A stretch of 64,000 nt of DNA from NORP110 sp051251595 (GCA_051251595.1 JBPOFA010000008.1:136585-200584), one strand, 5' to 3'. Positions 52,169 through 61,907 are shown, counted from the first letter of the stretch. Translations and numbers: made by a program. The notes: generated by a model not told the origin, from the sequence alone.

Positions 52169-54177
52169 CGGCTTTCGCTTTCCAGATTAAGCCAGGCAAT
52201 TTCCGCCGCTGTCAGATTCAGCGACAAGCCCGGCATGGTCGAAACCAGCTCTCCTGGGCTGCGCGGGCCAATCAGGGCGAAGGACGGAAAGGCCTGTCCG
52301 ATCACCCAGGCCGTGGCCACGTTATGCGCAGAAACGCCGCGCTCTGCGGCCAGTGTCTCGGCACGCTTGCGCCGCTCGGCATTGGCCGCGCTGCCAAAGC
52401 ACACCTCTGGCCCGATATCTGCAGGCAGACGGTCCCGCAGGCTCTCTGGCAAGAAATAGCCGCGCGCCTGTGACGACCAGGACATGTGGATCGTGTTGGT
52501 GTCCCGCAGGAAATTCAGGGTTTCAGGAGAGTTTGACGTCACACATCCATCCCAGATCGGTTTTTCCATAACTGCCAGCGACAGGTTGTTGTTCAGGATC
52601 CGCATCGGTTTAAACCGGTTTGCCTCGGCGAAAGCATTCGCCTGCGAAAGCCGGTCCGTGGACCAGTTGGACCCGCCAAATATGCCAATCTTTCCAGCAT
52701 CATGCAGCGCATTCAACGCATCCACGAATTCGCCGACGGGCACGTCGGGGTTGTCGCGGTGCATGATGTAGATCGGCACAGAATCGAGCCCCAGACGTTC
52801 AAGCGTCATGTCCAGTTGCGTTTCAATCGCACGCGGCGTGCAATACGGGCTGTGGGCCCCCTTGCCGATGACCACGACATCCTTGGCAACACCCCGAGAA
52901 GCGATCCATTCGCCAAGCACTTTTTCATGACGGCCGCCGCCATAGACAAAACCGGTGTCAAAAGCGTTGCCGCCCGCCTCTATCCAGGCATCCCAAACAA
53001 TTGCGCCGTCACCGATATTGTCACGGTTGTCACAGCCCATCACCAGCTGCGACATTGGGTGATCAACACCATCAAGCTTGAGCTTGGGCATCTCTCCCAG
53101 GCCTTTGGGCAGAACGCCAGGCAAGATGCGGTTGGTCTTTGGCATTTCGCTGACGACGACATAGCCCAGCTCTGCGCGCCAGGCGTCCAACGCCTGATTG
53201 TTGCCGATGCTGTCGGCATGGCTGACCGCGGGGTGCGGCGCTTGTTTCAAACCAGCCGCGATAGAGGCGCTGACCAGTTCCGCCTCAAACGCAAACAGAT
53301 GTTCCTTGTGCTTCAGCTCTTCCACGCGGGTCTTGCCATCGACAGTGACCTCCAGCGTCGCATCTGACGGCCCCGCATTGCGGCCCGGCACCCAAGGATC
53401 ATTGATCTTGATCTGCCCCTTGGTGCCTTGGATCACGGCGCTGTTGTCAAGATTGCGGTCCACTGCGACAGCGATTTCCGCGATGATCCCGCTGTCGAAG
53501 GTCAAAAGCCCAAACGCCGCTTTGTCGACACCGGTTTCCGCCAAAAGTCCGCTGCCTTTTACCTCTGTCGGGTTTGCGAAATCCGCACCCACTGCAACCC
53601 CGGCGAACAGACGCGCCAGTGAAACCGGGTACCCCCCCACATCAAGAATTCCGCCCCCGCCAAGGTCGAAATCATACAGGCGTGAGGATGCATTGAACGG
53701 CGCATTGAACCCGAATTGTGTTTTAATATGAACAACTTCACCGATTTCACCGCTCTTGATGATCTCTATCGTCCGCGCGATTTGGGGGTGACAGCGATAC
53801 ATGTAGGCTTCCATGAAGAACACGTCTTCCTGCGCCGCTACTTCGGTGATTGCAATCACCTGTGCCGCGGACATCCCGGCTGGCTTTTCGCACAGAACAG
53901 CCTTGCCAGCCCGCATCGCCATGATCGACAATTCGGCGTGCCATGGATGTGGCGTTGCAATGTAAATCGCGTCGATTTCATCGTCTTGGACGATCTTTTC
54001 ATAGTCATCATAGCGCTTGTCCGCTGTGATGCCGTAGTCATCGCCAAAAGACTTGCGTCTGTCCGCGCTGCGGCTGGCGATTGCGATTAATTCGCCAGAG
54101 CTGCTTTCGCCCAGCCCATCCGCAAAGTTATGCGCAATTGCGCCGGGTCCGATGATACCCCATTTGGTCGTGGCCAT
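52165..54177 (-). CDS. Fusion: Gfo/Idh/MocA oxidoreductase joined to aldo/keto reductase
   Basis: This 670-residue two-domain enzyme has residues 1-330 as a Gfo/Idh/MocA dehydrogenase (IIGPGAIAHNFADGL Rossmann loop, CEKPAGMS with the catalytic Lys). Residues about 350-670 form an aldo/keto reductase (MGCDNRDNIGDGAIVWDAWI, AFDTGFVYGGG with Asp and Tyr, VIGKGAHS with Lys). Both active sites look intact and no internal stop or frame change exists. ATG at 54177 has GGGAGG seven bases upstream; the TTG at 54183 is too close to it. Such a fusion could carry out two redox steps on a sugar. Confidence 0.85.
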   Translation of the reverse strand: MATTKWGIIGPGAIAHNFADGLGESSSGELIAIASRSADRRKSFGDDYGITADKRYDDYEKIVQDDEIDAIYIATPHPWHAELSIMAMRAGKAVLCEKPAGMSAAQVIAITEVAAQEDVFFMEAYMYRCHPQIARTIEIIKSGEIGEVVHIKTQFGFNAPFNASSRLYDFDLGGGGILDVGGYPVSLARLFAGVAVGADFANPTEVKGSGLLAETGVDKAAFGLLTFDSGIIAEIAVAVDRNLDNSAVIQGTKGQIKINDPWVPGRNAGPSDATLEVTVDGKTRVEELKHKEHLFAFEAELVSASIAAGLKQAPHPAVSHADSIGNNQALDAWRAELGYVVVSEMPKTNRILPGVLPKGLGEMPKLKLDGVDHPMSQLVMGCDNRDNIGDGAIVWDAWIEAGGNAFDTGFVYGGGRHEKVLGEWIASRGVAKDVVVIGKGAHSPYCTPRAIETQLDMTLERLGLDSVPIYIMHRDNPDVPVGEFVDALNALHDAGKIGIFGGSNWSTDRLSQANAFAEANRFKPMRILNNNLSLAVMEKPIWDGCVTSNSPETLNFLRDTNTIHMSWSSQARGYFLPESLRDRLPADIGPEVCFGSAANAERRKRAETLAAERGVSAHNVATAWVIGQAFPSFALIGPRSPGELVSTMPGLSLNLTAAEIAWLNLESESR

Positions 54178-54217
54178 TGCCAAGCCTCCCTAAGTTTTGG
54201 TCAATTAAATATGGTGT

Positions 54218-55366
54218 TTAGATAAGGTTCCGTTTCGCGAGATTGCGCATCAGATGGCTGGTTGCGAAATCCCATTCCGGGCATTCCGTGGACAACCGCA
54301 CCGTATTGCGCAATGTTCCCAAACCGGGAGAGGAAATCTCTACGACATCCCCAATCTTATGTGTAAATCCTTCGCCGGGCACATCGCGGTCTTCGGTCGG
54401 TGCGAAGAGCGTGCCAAGAAACAGCACAATCCCGTCGGGATATTGATGGTGACGGCCAACCGTTTGGTCGACAAGATCCTTAGGGTCGCGGCTGATCTCT
54501 TTCATCGACGAATGGCCATTCAGGACGTACCCCTCGGGGCCCGTCACGGTCAGGGTCAGTTCCGCATTTCGAACATCATCCAGCGAAAAACTGTCGTCAA
54601 ACAGCCGGATCATAGGACCAATCGAACATGAGGCGTTGTTGTCCTTGGCTTTTGACAAAAGCAGCGCAGAGCGTCCTTCGACGTCGCGCAAATTCACGTC
54701 ATTGCCCAAAGTCGCCCCGACGATTTCCCCCTGAGAGGACACCGCCAGCACGATTTCCGGTTCCGGGTTGTTCCAGTTGGAAATCGGGTGCAGTCCGATA
54801 TCGGCCCCAAAGCCGACAGAGGACAATATCTGCGCTTTGGAAAAGACCTCTGCATCCGGGCCGATCCCAACTTCGAGATATTGCGACCACAGGCCTTCAG
54901 CCTGCAGGGCCGTTTTCACCTCTTGCGCCTCGGGCGATCCTGCTTCCAGATTGCGCAGGCTGCCGCCAATGATGTCGCCAACGCGCGCACGGATTTCTGT
55001 TGCTTTTTGTGGGTCCCCTGCCGCCTGTTCTTCGATGACGCGTTCCACCATCGACTGCGCAAACGTGACGCCACAAGCTTTGACCGATTGCAAATCGCAA
55101 GGGGACAAAAAGTGCAGAACATCAGGGTTTGGGGCGTTGCCCACGATATCGGCCAAGGCCCCCAGGTCTTGCCCGTCGACCGTTTTGACATAGCCCGCCG
55201 GATCGTCCATTTCACAGATGTCACGGGCCAGCGGCGCGGTTTTCGACGTGATGTCGATGACCCGGCCTGCACGCAATGTCACAACCGATGGCCCGGCGAC
55301 CGAAGGGTTCCAGACACGCCCAAGGAACGTGCCTTGCATATCCGCTGGTTCAAGAAAATCTGTCAC
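54218..55366 (-). CDS. Fumarylacetoacetate hydrolase family protein
   Basis: This 382-residue protein has the FAH-fold core in the C-terminal half: GLHPISNWNNPEPEIVLAVS contains one metal-ligating Glu, later GNDVNLRDVEGRSA, and GTLFAPTEDRD holds a further acidic residue. The first 180 residues are an N-terminal extension. Members hydrolyse or dehydrate sugar-derived keto-acids; 2-keto-3-deoxy-arabinonate-type dehydratases belong here. GTG start with AAAGGAATTG upstream. Gene order with the fusion enzyme (40 bp apart) suggests a common sugar-acid route. Confidence 0.78.
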   Translation of the reverse strand: MTDFLEPADMQGTFLGRVWNPSVAGPSVVTLRAGRVIDITSKTAPLARDICEMDDPAGYVKTVDGQDLGALADIVGNAPNPDVLHFLSPCDLQSVKACGVTFAQSMVERVIEEQAAGDPQKATEIRARVGDIIGGSLRNLEAGSPEAQEVKTALQAEGLWSQYLEVGIGPDAEVFSKAQILSSVGFGADIGLHPISNWNNPEPEIVLAVSSQGEIVGATLGNDVNLRDVEGRSALLLSKAKDNNASCSIGPMIRLFDDSFSLDDVRNAELTLTVTGPEGYVLNGHSSMKEISRDPKDLVDQTVGRHHQYPDGIVLFLGTLFAPTEDRDVPGEGFTHKIGDVVEISSPGLGTLRNTVRLSTECPEWDFATSHLMRNLAKRNLI

Positions 55367-55445
55367 AGGGCAATTCCTTTGGGAAAACGAAGCTATCGGG
55401 ATTCGACAACTGATATATTACAATGTTCGATCCGGACCGAAAGGT

Positions 55446-56090
55446 TCAACTGCTCTTTTCTTGCAGAACCAAGTCGGTTTCTTTGCGAAGCTTTGAAATC
55501 AAATCTGCGTTCGGCAGATCGTAGACATCTGCACGATGCTCCGCGTCCTCTTGGGTAAAGTCCTGCTCTAGCCAGCGTTGCACCAACCGTTCGCGTATCG
55601 TTTCACGCGAGATATCGAGATAGACAGACAAATCCCAAAGGGGCATCAACTGATCCCAGGGGGATTGATCAAAACAAAGGTAATTCCCTTCGGCCACAAC
55701 AATTTTGGTTTCAGGCTCTACCACGATCGCGCCAGCGATCGCGATTTCACGGTCGCGGTCAAAGGTCGGCATGACGACTTGCTCGCCCGACTTCAGGCGC
55801 TGCATGGCGTGCAGGAACCCAAAAGTATCATAGGTATCCGGCGCACCTTTTTCGGCCCGCCGCCCCCGTTCGATCAACACCCGGTCATCCATGTGAAACC
55901 CGTCCATGGGCACAGAAACGGCCGGCAGCCCAGCTGCGACAAGGCCGTCAGCGACCTGCTGGGACAAGGTTGTTTTCCCAGACGCCGGCGCGCCGCTAAG
56001 GGCCACCATCAGGCGACCTGCCGGCTGTTTGAGCTGTGTCACTTCTTTGCAAAGATCCTCAACAGCATCTGAGTATTTCAAGTAGCGCAT
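55446..56090 (-). CDS. P-loop kinase, FrcK/uridine kinase-like
   Basis: This 214-residue kinase has Walker A GAPASGKTT, PMDGFHMDDRVL as the acceptor region and IVVAEGNYLCFDQSPW downstream, like FrcK of Sinorhizobium fructose transport operons and pantothenate/uridine kinases. ATG at 56090 with GGGGGG five bases upstream is preferred over two earlier in-frame ATGs. No fructose ABC transporter lies nearby, so the substrate is open. Confidence 0.8.
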   Translation of the reverse strand: MRYLKYSDAVEDLCKEVTQLKQPAGRLMVALSGAPASGKTTLSQQVADGLVAAGLPAVSVPMDGFHMDDRVLIERGRRAEKGAPDTYDTFGFLHAMQRLKSGEQVVMPTFDRDREIAIAGAIVVEPETKIVVAEGNYLCFDQSPWDQLMPLWDLSVYLDISRETIRERLVQRWLEQDFTQEDAEHRADVYDLPNADLISKLRKETDLVLQEKSS

Positions 56091-56346
56091 ATTTCCCCCC
56101 ATGGCGGCAAAATCATCGGCCCTGAAACTGCGCATTCCCCCTTCGGGCAATCGGTGCAGTCTTTGGTGAAAAACATCCGACGATTGTAACTATTGTGATT
56201 CCAAAAACCAGAAGACCCGACCGCGCTGCAGGGCCAAAGTCAACATGAAACTGCGTCCTCGCCCGGATCCGTGCGGTGACTATTGCCGGTTGCCGGATTT
56301 CAGTTTCCGTGCTTTGTTGAAAGATACGCAGGTCGTCGGAGGGGCT

Positions 56347-57369
56347 ATGTTTGAAAGAATGACACGGGCTCTTGCAGTGTTTGCACTGTTTGTTTTGGTC
56401 GGCGCCCAGGCGGCCATGGCCTGCACATTGCCGGTCCTGCAAACGGGCGAACGGCCCGGTGCAAATGGCGGCCCGACGCAGGTGACGGCCTCTTTCATTG
56501 TGGCAGATCTTTTGGGCGTGGATGACGTCAATCAACAGTTGGATCTGGATTTGATTGGCAATTTCAGCTGGACAGACCCCAGATTGACCGGTTTGGAAGG
56601 TTGCCGCTTTAACGTGTCACAGGTCTGGTTTCCGCCCTTGTTGCTGTATAATTCCTCGAACCTTCGCGAAAAGCGCACGCAAGCCCGCAATCAGGTGCTC
56701 GTCGGTGCCGATGGCAAAGTCTCTTATGCGCAAAGATACACGGGGCAGATTTCAAGTTATCATAATCTGCGGGATTTCCCGTTCGACACTCAGAAATTTC
56801 TTATCGAAATTGGCCCAATCTCTTTGAACTCTGATCAGTTGCAATTGATTGCGGACAACGAAAACACGTGGATCTCCAATCGCTTAAACATCGAAGGCTG
56901 GGCGGTTGAGGGCGTAAACCTTGCCTCTGAGGAATTTTTCTTAAAGCAAATCGACCAGGACGTCAGCGTGCTTGCCTTAACGATCGATGCAAAGCGCGAT
57001 CAGGATTACTACGTCTATCGAGTGTTGCTGTTGTTGGGGTTTGTGGTGGCCATGTCCTGGATCATATTTTGGATCCCTCCCAGTCGGTTTGAGTTCCAGA
57101 TCGGCCTTGGGGCGACAGCGATGCTGACCGTCATTGCCTTTAACCTGTCTGTGTCCTCCAGCCTTCCGCGGCTTGGATATCTGACCATCATGGATAAGAT
57201 TTTGGCGGTCTCAATCGGGCTTGTCTTTTTAACCATTGTAGAGGCCTTGGTAACGGGCCTTTTGGTGCTGAAAAAACAAGAGGAACTGGCCGTTAAAATC
57301 GACAAAGTCTCGCGGTTCTTGTTTCCGGCCGCCCTCATCATAAGTTGGTACATGCTGATCGCCGGTTGA
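56347..57369 (+). CDS. Prokaryotic pentameric ligand-gated ion channel (GLIC/ELIC type)
   Basis: This 340-residue protein has a signal peptide (ALFVLVGAQAAMA), an extracellular beta domain of about 190 residues with the conserved FPFD loop in SYHNLRDFPFDTQKF, and four membrane helices. M1 ends in WIIFWIPP; M2 runs through FQIGLGATAMLTVIAFNLSV; the M2-M3 loop has LPRLGYLTIMDK; M3 and a C-terminal M4 (FLFPAALIISWYMLI) follow. The Cys-loop disulfide is absent, as in other bacterial members. GGAGGGG ends close to the ATG. Gating ligand (proton, amine or other) is unknown. Confidence 0.92.
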   Translation: MFERMTRALAVFALFVLVGAQAAMACTLPVLQTGERPGANGGPTQVTASFIVADLLGVDDVNQQLDLDLIGNFSWTDPRLTGLEGCRFNVSQVWFPPLLLYNSSNLREKRTQARNQVLVGADGKVSYAQRYTGQISSYHNLRDFPFDTQKFLIEIGPISLNSDQLQLIADNENTWISNRLNIEGWAVEGVNLASEEFFLKQIDQDVSVLALTIDAKRDQDYYVYRVLLLLGFVVAMSWIIFWIPPSRFEFQIGLGATAMLTVIAFNLSVSSSLPRLGYLTIMDKILAVSIGLVFLTIVEALVTGLLVLKKQEELAVKIDKVSRFLFPAALIISWYMLIAG

Positions 57370-57470
57370 GCCGATGCCGATCAACGAGCCTGCCGGGGGC
57401 TTTCGCATTTGTTTTTTATGGGCCAAGGCCCTGTTGTCAGCCGCCAATTTCAGGCCAGATGGATACGTAG

Positions 57471-58058
57471 TCAGGCCAGCCCCAAATTCTGGACGGGCAT
57501 GGAATGAACTGTACTTTCGATCGCCCTTACGACTGCATCAATCGTAAAATCGTCCACTTTGCCTTGCGTGATCGCGGAATCAGCCATGGGTTTGATAATA
57601 CACAGTATTTGCGAACAAAACCGGGCGTATTCCGCTTCGTTTTCCTGCATGGCCCGCTCGCCGCGCTCATCAATCCCGGTGTCGGCCACGTCTTGCGACC
57701 GAATGATCGGCGTATAGCCCATTGTTGCAGCAAACATTGCCCCCGCAGCGGCAGAGATCAGACGGGCTTTGCGGTCGGCGGCGCTTATTCCGGGATCCAG
57801 AATAAGCTGACGCAGCGCAAGGCTTTTGCCCACAAATGTCTTTGGGTCGCTGAAGGTTTCAAGGGCGTCGTGCAATGGCGGCAGCGCCGCGGTTGAGCCC
57901 CGCGTCAGGCTTGCCGTTTGCACAGCTGCCAAAAAGGTTTCATCATGCAGCCCCAAATCGCCCGGCTCTGACAACATCCCCAAATCGCAAAAGAACTCTG
58001 ACCGGCGCAGCTGGGCCACGTCGCCCTTGCCATCAGTGTTTGTGTCCGCCCCCGTCAT
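57471..58058 (-). CDS. Protein of unknown family
   Basis: This 195-residue protein has no recognised domain. It is mostly helical with a moderately hydrophobic middle (LISAAAGAMFAATMGYTPII) and no signal peptide. GGGGCG precedes the ATG. The C-terminal half (YARFCSQILCIIKPMADS) contains two Cys. It converges with the ion-channel gene. Coding status is supported by the start site and uninterrupted length; conservation was not checked. Confidence 0.65.
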   Translation of the reverse strand: MTGADTNTDGKGDVAQLRRSEFFCDLGMLSEPGDLGLHDETFLAAVQTASLTRGSTAALPPLHDALETFSDPKTFVGKSLALRQLILDPGISAADRKARLISAAAGAMFAATMGYTPIIRSQDVADTGIDERGERAMQENEAEYARFCSQILCIIKPMADSAITQGKVDDFTIDAVVRAIESTVHSMPVQNLGLA

Positions 58059-58296
58059 AGCACGCCCCAGCTGAAGTTCTGCGCCTTGAGTTGATCACAG
58101 TTTCAGGTCGATTGCCAAATGAAATGTCAGACCATCCATCGCGACGGAGTTTTCTGGAACACACGCGAAATCGAACCGAATTACACTCACACTTTCACAC
58201 CGCAACGTCACATCATCCGCGCTCAAATCGACTATACTTTTGACATTTCATCCTCTACCCGGTTAGAGAATTTTATTTGAATTTAGGTTAATCGAA

Positions 58297-60123
58297 ATGA
58301 CAATTTTTCGAAAATGCGTCCCAATCCTAGTCGCCGTTATTTCAATATCTGGCTGTCTTGTTCCCACAGCTTCCCGGGCCCAAACTGACGGTTTCCTGGC
58401 TGCAAACGACACTGCATCGACGGAACAAAAAGAAGTCGAACCTTGGCGATTTATTGTGATGGCCGATATTCATAATTCAGAAGCTTACTTGCATAAAAAA
58501 GGTGTCCGGACGGACACCAAGGGGATCGAACGGCTTCAGGAAAACCAAATCAAACTTTACTCTGAGATTCATGACGTATTTGGCGGCGATTTCGTTCTAA
58601 TGCCTGGAGACATGATGAACGGAAGAACCTGGGCTAAACGGGATTTCATTGGGAAAATGGGGTACCCCGCCTATTGGGGCACCTTGCACGGCGCTATCGA
58701 CGAGTTTTCTGACGTGGTTTTTGGGAACATCGTCACTGCGTTCCGTGAGGGGGGATATCCTGATATTTTGGTTGCGCTAGGCGACCATGAGGTCGGCGAC
58801 AATGATTGGTCAGCAAAATCAAGAAAGGCCTACGCTGTTGAATATTTCAAGACCGCGTTTGCGCGGCATTTCGTGACGGTCGCTGCAAAAAATTATTCAG
58901 AGGCCAAAGGTGACTTTTCGTCCTTCAATCAAACAAATTACGCGGTAAGGCACAAGAATGCGGTCTTCATTACACTTGATGAATTTTATCAAGCGTCGCC
59001 TAAAACCGACATCGGCCCCCATGGGAGTGTCGCGGGCACTATTTCACAGGAACAACAAGATTGGCTTGAAACCGTTCTGATTGCAGCACGGGAAAACCCG
59101 TCTATCGAATACATATTTGTCCAAGGTCATCTACCGGTTTTACAGCCGGTACGCGTCAACAGATCAAGCAATATGGCCTATGAAGACGGGCCTGACAGCG
59201 CATTGTGGAAGCTGCTACAAGAGTACGAAGTCGATTTGTATTTTAACGGTGAAGTGCACGCGAATACGGTAAGAACCGATCCTGACAGCCGCATCGTGCA
59301 GATATCGTCTCGCGGTGGCCGTCCAAATTCAATGATGATGGTCGTGGATGTTCTGCCCGGCGAAGTCAAAGCCAAGATGGAAGCTTACGACCGAAAGAGC
59401 AAAACATTCACTAGCGTCGGAGAGCTGACGGTTCCTGAACGTGGGGAGCCTTACGGAACAGGGATTCTAAGACCAATCGACGCAACAAAACTGATTGTCG
59501 ATTGGCGTGCAGAAGATGCGCAACAGACCGACAAAGCGCTTACGTTTGAAAACAGAGGAGAATTTCGCCCCTTCCACTCTTCAAACTGTGAAGATTGCTC
59601 AGTCTCTGACACGGAATTTGGCCAAGGCCTTCTGCTTGCAGATGCGAAAGGCGTGGTCTTCTCGGAAGTATTTGGCGCGTTCCAAAACAGCTTCAACACA
59701 ACGATAGACATCGAGTTTTCTCCTGGAACGGAGCAAGGTGAATTGTTGCTATCAGATTTGAAATACCAGGGATGGAACGACAAGTTTAAGGGCGTGTCTA
59801 TTGCGACATTCAGCGATGGATTAGAAATAGCATCCGACGGGACAACAGTCTTCGCCGAGTTCCCTGAAGGTTTCAACAAGGCCCAAAAATACGCGTTGGA
59901 ATTGGTGCACCGGACTGACGGGCTTTTGTCGGAAGTTGAGATCTATGTAGATGGAAAGCGCCTTCACCTGAAAGATGTTGAAGGGGAGGACAAATCAATC
60001 CGGACATCAGGAGTAGAGTATAGTTTTGCCATTGGCGGCGGCGCACAGGCTGGCGACAAATATTTGGAACAAAACAACTACCATAGGTTTGGTGGAACTC
60101 TTTACGCTTTTCAATACAACTAA
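58297..60123 (+). CDS. Exported metallophosphoesterase with C-terminal lectin-like domain
   Basis: This 608-residue lipoprotein candidate has lipobox ISGC at residue 20. Calcineurin-like metal motifs are in order: MADIHNSE (Asp-x-His), LMPGDMMNG (Gly-Asp), ALGDHEVGDND in place of GNHD, QGHLPV (Gly-His) and FNGEVHANT (x-His). From about residue 400 a beta-rich region (DWRAEDAQQTDKALTFENRG ... VEIYVDGKRLHL) looks like a concanavalin/LamG fold. Codon use and A+T content differ from neighbours (many AAT, ATA, TTA). Substrate unknown; a secreted nucleotidase or phosphodiesterase is plausible. Confidence 0.78.
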   Translation: MTIFRKCVPILVAVISISGCLVPTASRAQTDGFLAANDTASTEQKEVEPWRFIVMADIHNSEAYLHKKGVRTDTKGIERLQENQIKLYSEIHDVFGGDFVLMPGDMMNGRTWAKRDFIGKMGYPAYWGTLHGAIDEFSDVVFGNIVTAFREGGYPDILVALGDHEVGDNDWSAKSRKAYAVEYFKTAFARHFVTVAAKNYSEAKGDFSSFNQTNYAVRHKNAVFITLDEFYQASPKTDIGPHGSVAGTISQEQQDWLETVLIAARENPSIEYIFVQGHLPVLQPVRVNRSSNMAYEDGPDSALWKLLQEYEVDLYFNGEVHANTVRTDPDSRIVQISSRGGRPNSMMMVVDVLPGEVKAKMEAYDRKSKTFTSVGELTVPERGEPYGTGILRPIDATKLIVDWRAEDAQQTDKALTFENRGEFRPFHSSNCEDCSVSDTEFGQGLLLADAKGVVFSEVFGAFQNSFNTTIDIEFSPGTEQGELLLSDLKYQGWNDKFKGVSIATFSDGLEIASDGTTVFAEFPEGFNKAQKYALELVHRTDGLLSEVEIYVDGKRLHLKDVEGEDKSIRTSGVEYSFAIGGGAQAGDKYLEQNNYHRFGGTLYAFQYN

Positions 60124-60156
60124 GCCCGTGACGCGTTTCCGGTTTTCACAGCGAAA

Positions 60157-61548
60157 TCAGTGGCGCCGATTGTGCAGAATATGAAACCTTTGATGCGGTA
60201 GGAATTCTGTCGTTGCAGTCGTTCCGATGGCCTTGTTCATAACCCGCAGCGCCAACCAAACAGAGATCAGCGCAAAGACAACCCCGCCCAAAGCCTGCCC
60301 AATCAAGACGCCATTCGCCCCCCATAAAGCAGAGCACACATAAATCGGGGGCCATGTGCCCAAGGTCGCCCTGCCCCAGTTGATCCAAGTGGAATAGAAC
60401 GGATGCCCAAGGTTGTTAAACGATGCGTTCCCCACAAAAATCCACCCGTTAAAGACCCACATCAATGCCAAAGGACCGCAGAACAAAAAGATCAGTTCCT
60501 GCGTTTGTCCCGTGGCTTCGAACAGATCGGCAATGGAGCCTCTTAGCAAGAACAGGACCGCGGCGATGATCACCACGTAGATGACAACAAATTGCAGCGC
60601 TGCGTAAAACCCGCCACGCACCCTGTCATTCAGCCCTGCCCCAAAATTCTGCCCGACGATTGGACCAATGGCCCCGGACAATGAGAATACGACGGCGAAT
60701 GCAACGGGCGTCAGGCGGCCTATTACCGCCATAGCGGCCACGGCATCGGTGCCGAATTTCGCCATCTCTCGGGTCATAATCGCGCTTCCGACCGGGCTTG
60801 CGACATTCGCAAGGATTGCCGGGCCGGCGATGGCGGAAACATCCTTGGCGTCCCGCTTTATGAAGGCCCATTTTGGCGCTGCCAAACCGTCATAAACACG
60901 AATAACGGGCCACAGCGCCGTTGCGAAAATCGTGATGCGGGCAAAGACAGAGGCAACCGCCGCCCCTTCCAGCCCCATATCCAACCCGAAAATCAACAAC
61001 GGGTCCAAAATGGCGTTTACGATCCCGCCCGCGAGCGTAGTCAGCATCGCGCGTCTGGCATCACCATGCGCGCGCAGCACTGCCCCTGCAATCATCGCCA
61101 CAAGGATAATTGGCATCGATGGCAAGATGATCGTGGCATAGGACTGGGCCAAGTCCAGCGTTTCACCGCTGGCCCCAAGCCCGGCCAGCACATCGCGCAA
61201 GATATAAAGCATGCCCGCCACAACCGCCAAGGCGATCACAACACCGATCGCGATAACGCTGGTTGCAAATTCCCGCGCCCTGTCCTTGTCGTCTTGCCCA
61301 ATCGATCTGGCAACCAAGGCCCCGGCCGCAATCGACAGACCGATGCCGATAGACGTGGTGAAAAACAGGACCGTCCCGGCGTAACCAACCGCCGCTGCAA
61401 GTGCCGCATTGCCAAGCATAGAGATAAAGATCATGTCGACAAAATCGACGGCAAACAGCGCGATCATGCCAAGCGACGCCGTGAACGTCATCACGCTGAC
61501 ATGTTTCATTAAATTTCCGGTGATGAATTTTGCGTCGGATGTCGACAT
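60157..61548 (-). CDS. MATE family efflux transporter
   Basis: This 463-residue inner membrane antiporter has about twelve segments in two halves (FTASLGMIALFAVDFVDMIF in the first; FNGWIFVGNASFNNLGHPFY in the second). It resembles the NorM/DinF-like group. ATG at 61548 follows AAAGGA; the frame extends 18 codons. Substrates are typically cations or drugs. Confidence 0.9.
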   Translation of the reverse strand: MSTSDAKFITGNLMKHVSVMTFTASLGMIALFAVDFVDMIFISMLGNAALAAAVGYAGTVLFFTTSIGIGLSIAAGALVARSIGQDDKDRAREFATSVIAIGVVIALAVVAGMLYILRDVLAGLGASGETLDLAQSYATIILPSMPIILVAMIAGAVLRAHGDARRAMLTTLAGGIVNAILDPLLIFGLDMGLEGAAVASVFARITIFATALWPVIRVYDGLAAPKWAFIKRDAKDVSAIAGPAILANVASPVGSAIMTREMAKFGTDAVAAMAVIGRLTPVAFAVVFSLSGAIGPIVGQNFGAGLNDRVRGGFYAALQFVVIYVVIIAAVLFLLRGSIADLFEATGQTQELIFLFCGPLALMWVFNGWIFVGNASFNNLGHPFYSTWINWGRATLGTWPPIYVCSALWGANGVLIGQALGGVVFALISVWLALRVMNKAIGTTATTEFLPHQRFHILHNRRH

Positions 61549-61907
61549 CTGCGATCCTTTTCCTGGCAAACCGCATTCAAAAACGCGCGCCGTCCCCCTC
61601 AATACCAGTTTGGGGCATTGTGTAAATGCGCAGTGGCCTTGTCGGCGTACCCTAAGGCCTGCACAATAACGCGCAAATATGTGACTCTGATGTCAGGCTT
61701 GCCCCAAGAAAGCACGACCCAGACAAGAAATGGATGAAAATCCATTGGAAACGCGCTAGCAAGGCGAAAAAGAGACCGTTTACATTCGATAGTTTTGGTC
61801 CCCAGTGATCGTTTTGATAAACAAATCAGAGTGCTGCAAACAGAGTGCTTAACATCAACCTCCGGGCGATTTGAACCTCACGCTCGAACGGTTGGAAAGA
61901 CAGGCAA
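61549..61907. other. Gene-free region between the MATE and glycosyltransferase genes
   Basis: This 359 bp divergent interval has no convincing coding frame. It should hold both promoters. A short inverted repeat, GGATGAAAATCC (GGAT/ATCC arms) at about 61732-61743, is the only structure noted. Confidence 0.45.
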
